The notes below the pieces were generated by a model, which worked only from the letters and a program-made list of their open reading frames with translations, ran no database searches and was not told the origin of the DNA. The position numbers and the translations under genes were made by a program. From contig CAJGDF010000108.1 in NCBI GenBank assembly GCA_904502105.1, forward strand, positions 1 to 6,325: 6,325 bases of DNA. Reading direction: 5' to 3'. Below, piece after piece: positions 1 to 6,325 of this stretch (the stretch's first letter is position 1; every line of letters starts with the position of its first letter). This stretch comes from an uncultured Clostridia bacterium (GTDB lineage: Bacteria > Bacillota > Clostridia > Oscillospirales > UBA644).

Positions 1-185
1 AGTAGTTCTCTCGGAGTAAAAATCAGGCAAAGCATTTTCTGAATTGTACTTTTAAACTTACTTATGCTGTTTCTCAAAAAAAAGATATAAATTTTTTGGG
101 CTGTAAGTGTGCGGTGACGCTTTAGGACGTTAAATCAACAGAGTTAAACACGATTTTAAACAAGATAAACAGGGGATAAGAAAAA

Positions 186-194
186 TTATCCACA
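186..194 (+). promoter_or_regulatory. DnaA box (perfect consensus)
   Basis: TTATCCACA matches the bacterial DnaA-box consensus at 9 of 9 positions. It reads in the direction of dnaN and in the same orientation as the box at 266-274, with 80 bases between their starts. Position upstream of dnaN supports a role in initiator binding at oriC. Confidence 0.88.
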
Positions 195-208
195 GTATCA
201 AAAGATTT

Positions 209-235
209 TAGTCCACAGAATGCACAGAATGAACA
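209..235 (+). repeat. Three head-to-tail degenerate 9-mers, DnaA-box-like
   Basis: CACAGAATG occurs twice in exact tandem at 214-231. Read in another register, 209-235 is three abutting 9-mers: TAGTCCACA, GAATGCACA and GAATGAACA. All end in ACA like the DnaA box, and match TTATCCACA at 7, 6 and 5 of 9 positions. They have the same orientation as the two perfect boxes that flank them. They could be low-affinity DnaA sites of the kind that support filament growth, or a chance short tandem repeat. The repeat itself is seen directly; its function is inferred. Confidence 0.5.
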
Positions 236-265
236 GCAGTGGGTTTTCAAAATGTAAAACGATAT

Positions 266-274
266 TTATCCACA
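266..274 (+). promoter_or_regulatory. DnaA box (perfect consensus)
   Basis: A second exact TTATCCACA, the last consensus box before the A+T-rich block. It lies about 76 bases before that block. In B. subtilis the boxes that load the initiator onto single-stranded DNA lie much closer to the melting site, so either weaker boxes fill the gap or the melting site lies elsewhere. Confidence 0.88.
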
Positions 275-350
275 CTTCGTCAACAATCGCCAAAATCTTG
301 AAATAAAGGCAAAAAAAGGGCATTTCAACTGTTTGAACAACCCCTACAGA

Positions 351-400
351 TTACTACAAAAAATATATTTATTTCTTTGTTATTTATTATACAGAGAAAA
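351..400. other. A+T-rich block, candidate DNA unwinding element
   Basis: By my count only 7 of these 50 bases are G or C, the most extreme stretch of the window. It sits between the last DnaA box and dnaN, as the unwinding element does in B. subtilis. Just upstream is a short CCCC (341-344). On the bottom strand the following bases include TAGTAA, which gives two consecutive DnaA-trio-like triplets. That is suggestive but weaker than the trio arrays described in Bacillus. Confidence 0.5.
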
Positions 401-408
401 AAGAGAGT

Positions 409-464
409 GAAAGGGGCTCCGCCCCGAAAGTTAAAAACAAAGAAAGGGGCTTTCGAAAGAAAGC
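409..464 (+). promoter_or_regulatory. dnaN leader with two hairpins and a 10-base direct repeat
   Basis: GAAAGGGGCT occurs twice, at 409-418 and 442-451. The first copy starts a tight hairpin, GGGGC(413-417)-TCC-GCCCC(421-425). The second runs into another, GCTTTC(449-454)-GAAA-GAAAGC(459-464), which has a GNRA-type tetraloop. GCCCC at 421-425 can instead pair with GGGGC at 446-450, so two of the folds are mutually exclusive. Neither hairpin is followed by a T-tract on this strand, so they are not ordinary terminators. The AAAGGGG of the second repeat is the only ribosome-binding-like sequence before dnaN, but it lies about 30 bases from the start codon. A regulatory leader is plausible but unproven. 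Confidence 0.45.
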
Positions 465-479
465 TTACGTAAAAAAAAG

Positions 480-1589
480 ATGATATTTTCATGTGACAGA
501 TCCGTGCTCTACGAGACATTCGGTATAGTATCCCGAAGCATTCCCGCAAAGAACGCGCTTCCGGTCCTTTCATGTTTTCTTATACAGGCAGAACCTATCG
601 GAAATATAGTTGTAACCGGTTTTGATATGGATCTCGGTATAACTACCACCATCGAGGGCGAGGTATCGGTATCGGGCAAGATCGCCGTTGATGCAAAAAT
701 GATCCTCGATATTATGAGAAGTATGGAACCGGGAACAGTTACCTTTACCGAAAACGATAACAAGACCGTTACCGTTTCGGGAGGCAGCTCCGAATATATT
801 CTTCCTTATATGGATGCGGACACTTTCCCCGAGCGTCCCACCGTTGAGGGCTGCGATTATTTCAACATTGATCAGAAGGTTCTTCATTCCGTTATCCGTC
901 AGACGATCTTTGCGGTTTCGCAGAGTGACGTTAAAGGCATATACACAGGTGCATATTTCAATATACATGACGGTCTTCTTGAGGTCGTTTGCACAGACTC
1001 ATTCCGTTTTGCAATGAGAACCGAAAAATACGAGTGCGACAAGACATGCTCGTTCCTTGTTCAGGGCAGAGTTCTCAACGAGCTCATAAAGATAATGAAA
1101 AACGATGACGGAAACGTCCGCATCGGGCTTACGTCCAGACATATAGTTTTTGAGTTTGATAACAGCCGCATGGTTTCACGCCTTGTTGACGGAACTTATA
1201 TGAACTATTCGCAGATCCTTCCGAAGGGCTTCAAGTATTCCGTTCCCGTTAAAACAGCGGAGCTGAAAAAGGTTGTTGAAAGAGCATCCGTTCTTATCAG
1301 CGAAAAGGTAAAAGCGCCTGTTCGCATCAGCCTTGAAAACAATAAGATATTTATTACGTGCCGCACCGCAGACGGACACAGCTTTGACGACGAGATCGAT
1401 GCTGATATTTGCGGTTCTCCGTTTGAGATCGGTGTAAATAACCGAAATCTTCTCAATATTCTCAGCGCATGCGAATGTGAAGAGGTCGTTATGAATTTCA
1501 ACACACCGCTTTCTTCCGTATGCTTCCTTCCCAAAGAAGGCAATTCCTTCCTTTTCCTGCTTGCGCCCATGCGCCTTAACGGAAAATAA
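480..1589 (+). CDS. dnaN: DNA polymerase III subunit beta (sliding clamp)
   Basis: The sliding clamp is a ring-shaped homodimer that encircles DNA, tethers the replicative polymerase and recruits repair factors. The 369-residue length is normal for the family, with three similar domains at roughly 1-120, 125-245 and 250-369. The N-terminus (MIFSCDRSVLYETF, then ALPVLSCFLI) follows the usual pattern of a short strand, a helix and a 'PILS'-like strand. The C-terminus carries PMRL (363-366), close to the clamp's protein-binding pocket, followed by a three-residue NGK tail. ATG at 480 is the only plausible start: no in-frame start lies between it and the upstream stop at 432-434, and the N-terminus aligns from there. 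It is unusual in having A-rich sequence (AAAAAAAAG) instead of a Shine-Dalgarno directly upstream. recF follows after 3 bases. Confidence 0.97.
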   Translation: MIFSCDRSVLYETFGIVSRSIPAKNALPVLSCFLIQAEPIGNIVVTGFDMDLGITTTIEGEVSVSGKIAVDAKMILDIMRSMEPGTVTFTENDNKTVTVSGGSSEYILPYMDADTFPERPTVEGCDYFNIDQKVLHSVIRQTIFAVSQSDVKGIYTGAYFNIHDGLLEVVCTDSFRFAMRTEKYECDKTCSFLVQGRVLNELIKIMKNDDGNVRIGLTSRHIVFEFDNSRMVSRLVDGTYMNYSQILPKGFKYSVPVKTAELKKVVERASVLISEKVKAPVRISLENNKIFITCRTADGHSFDDEIDADICGSPFEIGVNNRNLLNILSACECEEVVMNFNTPLSSVCFLPKEGNSFLFLLAPMRLNGK

Positions 1590-1592
1590 ATT

Positions 1593-2648
1593 ATGTTTTT
1601 ACGTTCGCTTGATCTTACAAGCTTCAGAAATATCGAGAGTGCGCACGTAGTTTTCGATGAGGGTGTAAATATTCTTTGCGGAGACAATGCGCAGGGTAAA
1701 ACAAACATAATGGAAGCGATCAGATTTTTTTCGGAGTGCCGCAGCTTTCGCGGAGCATCCGATAAAGAACTGATACTTTCGGATCATAAGTTTGCAAACA
1801 TCCTTGCGGAGTTTGAAAAGAACGACAGGACCCAGAGCGCAGAGGTACGTTTTTTCAGCGAAAAGCGAAGAGAAATTTATCTCAACGAGAGCAAGGTCCT
1901 GCCCAAAGAATTTATGGGCAACCTCAATTCCGTTCTTTTTTATCCCGAACAGCTCACTCTCATCAAAAACGGACCCGACAACCGCCGCAGATTTATGGAT
2001 GTTTCGGTCTGTCAGATAAGGCCCGTTTATTATACGCTTCTTTCGCAGTTTACCCGTGTTCTTCAGCAGAGAAACGCTCTTTTGAAGTCGGGCGATCTTT
2101 TAACGCTCGATATATGGGATGAACGCTTTGCAAAGCTTTCGTTTCTCGTTACGAAAACGCGTGAAAATTATATTTCGCGCCTTGAATCGTTTGCCGCGCC
2201 CGTTGCCAATGAGATATCGGGCGGAGCGGAGATGTTAAAGCTGAAATACGTTCCTTCATTTGAAGCATCTGACGAAAACGAGCTTCTTTCGGAGCTTGAA
2301 AAGAACAGGGAACGCGATAAAGAGCTTGGGTATACCTCAGTTGGAGCGCATAAAGACGATTTTGAAACGTATCTCAACGGCAAAAACGTTAAAATTTTCG
2401 GTTCGCAGGGACAGCAGCGCTCATGCGTTATGTCATTCAAGCTTGCGGAGGCTGAAATTTTAGCGGAAACGACAGGTGAGTATCCGCTTATTTTGCTTGA
2501 CGATGTTTTTTCTGAGCTTGATATCGGAAGAAGAAATTATATCACGGGCAAAATTTTAGGTAAGCAGGTCATTATAACATCCTGCGAACCCATTCTTTCT
2601 TTGCCCGACGCCAAGCTTATCCCCGTAAAAAACGGAAAAGTGGAATAG
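1593..2648 (+). CDS. recF: DNA replication and repair protein RecF
   Basis: RecF is an ABC/SMC-like ATPase that binds gapped DNA and, with RecO and RecR, helps load RecA during recombinational repair. The 351 residues are close to the usual family length. Visible motifs are Walker A GDNAQGKT (30-37), the GAHKDD segment (GPHRDD in most relatives), the ABC signature SQGQQR (271-276), and Walker B with the D-loop, LILLDDVFSELD (299-310). All ATPase residues appear intact. The start lies 3 bases after the dnaN stop, with only a weak GGA about 9 bases upstream, so translation is probably coupled to dnaN. The S4-domain gene yaaA/rlbA that separates dnaN and recF in B. subtilis is missing here. Confidence 0.97.
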   Translation: MFLRSLDLTSFRNIESAHVVFDEGVNILCGDNAQGKTNIMEAIRFFSECRSFRGASDKELILSDHKFANILAEFEKNDRTQSAEVRFFSEKRREIYLNESKVLPKEFMGNLNSVLFYPEQLTLIKNGPDNRRRFMDVSVCQIRPVYYTLLSQFTRVLQQRNALLKSGDLLTLDIWDERFAKLSFLVTKTRENYISRLESFAAPVANEISGGAEMLKLKYVPSFEASDENELLSELEKNRERDKELGYTSVGAHKDDFETYLNGKNVKIFGSQGQQRSCVMSFKLAEAEILAETTGEYPLILLDDVFSELDIGRRNYITGKILGKQVIITSCEPILSLPDAKLIPVKNGKVE

Positions 2649-2651
2649 ATT

Positions 2652-4067
2652 ATGTTGAATTCCGAATTTAAAAGAATATTTTCGCTTTCGATGTATAAAA
2701 ACCTGAAAATAATGCTCGGTGAGATGTCATTTTTTAAGGATTTTATAAACGATGACCGCGGTGATCCTTATCCCGTGACCGCAAAGAGCGAAGATTGCAA
2801 AGAATACGTTCAAAATAACAGATATATTTTAACGAACGGAACGTGCAGCAGAATGTTCTGCCGCTTTTTTCCGTTTGCAAGCTACGAACTGACATCCGCC
2901 GTTTATAACGGTGAAGCGGGATTTATATTTCAGCTTGCGGATGTTAAAGCAGAGGTTAAAAGAAACGAAAAAGAGATAATTTTTTCGTGCGGAGAAAAAG
3001 TTGAGAAAATTATCATACCCGAATGTGTTACAATAGACTCGCAGATGACAGTCAGCTGCCGCCCGTCATATTTTGACGTTTATTTAAACGTTAACGGCAA
3101 GCCCGAGCACATTTATTCTTTTAACGAAGAAAAATTCAGCAGCAGCAACGATCACAGCGTTTTTTCAAATTCATACGTTTCCGTTTACGCATCGGGAAGC
3201 GTTGAGATAAAAAAAGCGGTTTCTTATATAGATAACGGAGTTTCGCTTGCGGATATCCGTCCGATAAAATACGAAAACGGCGAGATAATGACCGACCGTG
3301 GCAAGGTTTATCTTACAGCGTCCGTAAGAATGCAGGCGGAAACATTTCAGGCTGTATTTTCGTGGACACCGTCAACATCCGAATTTGAAATGACCGGAGC
3401 TGTTTTTTATGACAGCGGAGACGGAAAGTGGCGAAATTACGTTGCACCGACTTTTGTTTACGACCGAAAAAAGAGCCTTTGGTACGTATGGGTAAGCGCC
3501 TTTGCCCATGAACGAATCCTTGGTCACGCCTGCTTTGACGGCGATCCGAGATTCGGAGTGAACGTGATAGACGTTAAGCTGATGCAAAAAGCTGATGAAG
3601 AGACCGACATAACATCCTTCAGAGGCTTTCCCGGCGATGAAGATCCGGATCTGATATTTGATCATAAGAGAAACAAATGGCTTATGGCTGTTTGCAGGAT
3701 CGACCCGCGAAACGGGCAGTATTGCTATTATTTCTTTGAGTCGGACAGTCCTTGCGACGGTTTTGAATTTATCGGTCGCGGTAATGAGGGCAGTGAAACG
3801 GGCGGTTCTTTTGTTAAACTCAACGGAGAACTTTATTTCGTTTGCGGAAACGGCTTTGAAAAGCATTCAAATTACCGAATTTACAGTAAAAACGGCATGA
3901 CCAAAGCAAAATTCAATTACCCCGACGGAGGCTTTCGAGGCTGGGGAAGCGTTATGCCCGTTAAAATGTGCGGAAGGACGAGAATTTTCTTTATGACGTT
4001 CGACCGCCACAGAGGCAGTGATTACAACTGGAGCTACGGCAATATTTATTGCTTTGAGCTTGACTGA
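2652..4067 (+). CDS. Putative glycosidase-like protein: jelly-roll domain plus five-bladed beta-propeller
   Basis: I recognise the fold but not a named family. Residues about 60-195 look like a concanavalin A/LamG-type beta-sandwich: DVYLNVNGKPEHIYSF (142-157) and later VSVYASGSVEIKKAVSYI (176-193) are typical of its back strands. Residues about 200-471 contain five blade-like repeats, for example GKVYLTASV (217-225), APTFVYDRKKSLWYVWVSA (265-283) and DPDLIFDHKRNKWLMAV (331-347). The EDP at 330-332 and SETGG at 381-385 sit where GH32/GH43 enzymes have RDP and a catalytic Glu-Cys/Glu-Gly-Pro, so D331 and E382 are candidate active-site residues. The nucleophile or base in blade 1 is unclear (D201 or D215). 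There is no signal peptide or membrane segment, so a cytoplasmic enzyme or sugar-binding protein is inferred. The gene starts 3 bases after recF with a weak GTGGA, and remB follows after 13 bases. Its substrate is unknown. Confidence 0.6.
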   Translation: MLNSEFKRIFSLSMYKNLKIMLGEMSFFKDFINDDRGDPYPVTAKSEDCKEYVQNNRYILTNGTCSRMFCRFFPFASYELTSAVYNGEAGFIFQLADVKAEVKRNEKEIIFSCGEKVEKIIIPECVTIDSQMTVSCRPSYFDVYLNVNGKPEHIYSFNEEKFSSSNDHSVFSNSYVSVYASGSVEIKKAVSYIDNGVSLADIRPIKYENGEIMTDRGKVYLTASVRMQAETFQAVFSWTPSTSEFEMTGAVFYDSGDGKWRNYVAPTFVYDRKKSLWYVWVSAFAHERILGHACFDGDPRFGVNVIDVKLMQKADEETDITSFRGFPGDEDPDLIFDHKRNKWLMAVCRIDPRNGQYCYYFFESDSPCDGFEFIGRGNEGSETGGSFVKLNGELYFVCGNGFEKHSNYRIYSKNGMTKAKFNYPDGGFRGWGSVMPVKMCGRTRIFFMTFDRHRGSDYNWSYGNIYCFELD

Positions 4068-4072
4068 AAGGA
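4067..4072 (+). promoter_or_regulatory. Ribosome binding site of remB
   Basis: AAAGGA lies 8 bases before ATG 4081 and overlaps the TGA stop of the preceding gene (4065-4067). It fixes the remB start: the same frame is open back to an ATG at 4018, but that ATG lies inside the upstream gene and would add a tail absent from the family. This is the clearest Shine-Dalgarno in the operon. Confidence 0.75.
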
Positions 4073-4080
4073 ATCCCTAT

Positions 4081-4335
4081 ATGTACATTTACATTGGTTC
4101 CGATTATTTGATAGATGAAGAAGAAGTTGTCGGGATGTTTGACATCGAAACGACAACGACATCATATATAACCCGCGATTATCTTACCGAAGCGCAGAAA
4201 AACGGCAGGATAATCAACGTATCTTCGGAAATTCCGAAGACATTCATCGTTTGCCGCAAAAAAGGCGAGATATCTGTATATCTTTCGCAGTATTCCGCGG
4301 CAACGATCAATAAAAGACGTATATTCAGCCGATAA
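4081..4335 (+). CDS. remB: Extracellular matrix regulator RemB (YaaB, DUF370 type)
   Basis: This 84-residue protein is close in length to B. subtilis RemB/YaaB (about 81) and keeps its pattern. The start MYIYIGSDYLIDEEEVVGMFD matches the MYIHLG...VGIFD opening, IPKTFIVC (51-58) matches the 'PKSIVV' strand, and YLSQYSAATINKRR (67-80) matches the 'YYSPLSSSTLKKR' end. RemA/RemB proteins are small regulators. RemA is a DNA-binding activator of matrix and osmoprotectant genes in B. subtilis; RemB acts in the same process but its mechanism is less clear. Placement directly before gyrB is the standard Firmicutes arrangement. What it controls in this organism cannot be told from the window. Confidence 0.93.
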   Translation: MYIYIGSDYLIDEEEVVGMFDIETTTTSYITRDYLTEAQKNGRIINVSSEIPKTFIVCRKKGEISVYLSQYSAATINKRRIFSR

Positions 4336-4372
4336 CACGGCACCCGAAGATTAACGCAGCAAGTCTGTGTTA
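4333..4372 (+). repeat. Inverted repeat spanning the remB-gyrB gap
   Basis: TAACACGG (4333-4340) can pair with CTGTGTTA (4365-4372) as an 8-base stem with one G-U pair and a 24-base loop. The left arm begins in the remB stop codon and the right arm ends 4 bases before the GAAAGG of gyrB. There is no T-tract, so it is not a terminator. It could protect the message or tune gyrB translation, but a long loop and A/T-rich stem make it weak. Confidence 0.3.
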
Positions 4373-4373
4373 A

Positions 4374-6325
<1,952 letters not shown>

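Larger units (their letters stand above)
1..479. other. oriC: Probable oriC segment upstream of dnaN (no gene)
   Basis: This 479-base stretch has no convincing coding sequence on either strand. It carries two perfect DnaA boxes (186-194, 266-274), degenerate boxes between them, an A+T-rich block (about 351-400) and a structured dnaN leader (409-464). In Bacillus and many Clostridia the dnaA-dnaN spacer has this order: boxes, unwinding element, dnaN. I infer this is that spacer, or the right half of a two-part origin. dnaA itself is not visible. The first open frame at the left edge ends at a TGA at 40-42 and does not resemble a DnaA C-terminus. No strong sigma-A promoter stands out. Bases 1-180 hold only A/T-rich sequence with several TTAAA motifs (130-134, 144-148, 156-160). 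Confidence 0.75.

Noticed and set aside
1..42. Possible tail of dnaA at the left edge
   Set aside because: The only frame open from base 1 reads SSSLGVKIRQSIF and then stops; it does not resemble a DnaA C-terminus, so dnaA is not annotated in the window.
130..170. TTAAA/ATAAAC motifs (130, 144, 156, 166) as further DnaA sites
   Set aside because: Spacing is irregular and the 9-mers match the DnaA box poorly; they are expected in A/T-rich DNA.
333..360. Possible promoter TTGAAC-16 bases-TACAAA upstream of dnaN
   Set aside because: Both hexamers match sigma-A consensus at only 4 of 6 positions and lie in A/T-rich DNA where such matches are common.
413..425. Hairpin GGGGC-TCC-GCCCC as a rho-independent terminator
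   Set aside because: The stem is only 5 bases and is followed on the + strand by GAAAGTTAAAAAC, with no run of T; it fits a leader structure or dispersed repeat better.
325..573. Minus-strand open frame of 82 codons over the dnaN leader
   Set aside because: Phe-rich translation of an A-rich top strand, overlapping the dnaN start; no sign of a real protein.
570..968. Minus-strand open frame of 132 codons inside dnaN
   Set aside because: Entirely within a secure sliding-clamp gene, with no motif or start signal.
1205..1708. Minus-strand open frame of 167 codons across the dnaN/recF junction
   Set aside because: It overlaps two certain genes and its translation is low-complexity Ser/Arg/Leu-rich, typical of a reverse-frame shadow.
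3372..3866. Open frame of 164 codons on the minus strand inside the propeller gene
   Set aside because: It is antisense to a gene with clear blade-like repeats, has no ribosome binding site or recognisable motifs, and is explained by codon bias of the + strand gene.

Overview
The window looks like the start of a chromosomal replication operon from a low-to-moderate G+C Firmicute, most likely a gut-type Clostridia (Oscillospiraceae/Ruminococcaceae-like). The reasons are the order dnaN-recF-(extra gene)-remB-gyrB with every gene on the + strand, the presence of remB (a Firmicutes gene), and the Clostridia-like GyrB sequence. The taxonomic placement is inferred from protein flavour and has not been checked by a search.

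Bases 1-479 hold no convincing gene and look like part of oriC, probably the dnaA-dnaN spacer. There are two perfect DnaA boxes (TTATCCACA) in the same orientation, a run of degenerate tandem 9-mers between them, and a very A+T-rich block (7 G/C in 50 bases by my count) between the boxes and dnaN that could be the unwinding element. Just before dnaN is a compact leader with two small hairpins and a 10-base direct repeat. dnaN has no Shine-Dalgarno at the normal distance.

Four complete genes and one nearly complete gene follow. dnaN (sliding clamp) and recF (SMC-like ATPase of gap repair) are separated by 3 bases. The small S4-domain gene yaaA/rlbA, which lies between them in Bacillus subtilis, is absent. 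Three bases after recF comes the surprise: a 471-residue protein that appears to be a jelly-roll (concanavalin A-like) domain followed by a five-bladed glycosidase-like beta-propeller. It has no signal peptide and sits where a replication operon has no obvious need for a sugar enzyme. It is followed by remB (DUF370-type DNA-binding regulator) and gyrB (DNA gyrase subunit B). gyrB runs off the right edge only a few codons before its expected end.

Clamp, RecF and gyrase are the usual co-transcribed replication and repair set. The tight junctions (stop codon, ATT, ATG, used twice) suggest translational coupling through dnaN, recF and the propeller gene. The propeller gene is the main candidate for something undescribed. 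The dnaN leader and the details of the origin are secondary points of interest.
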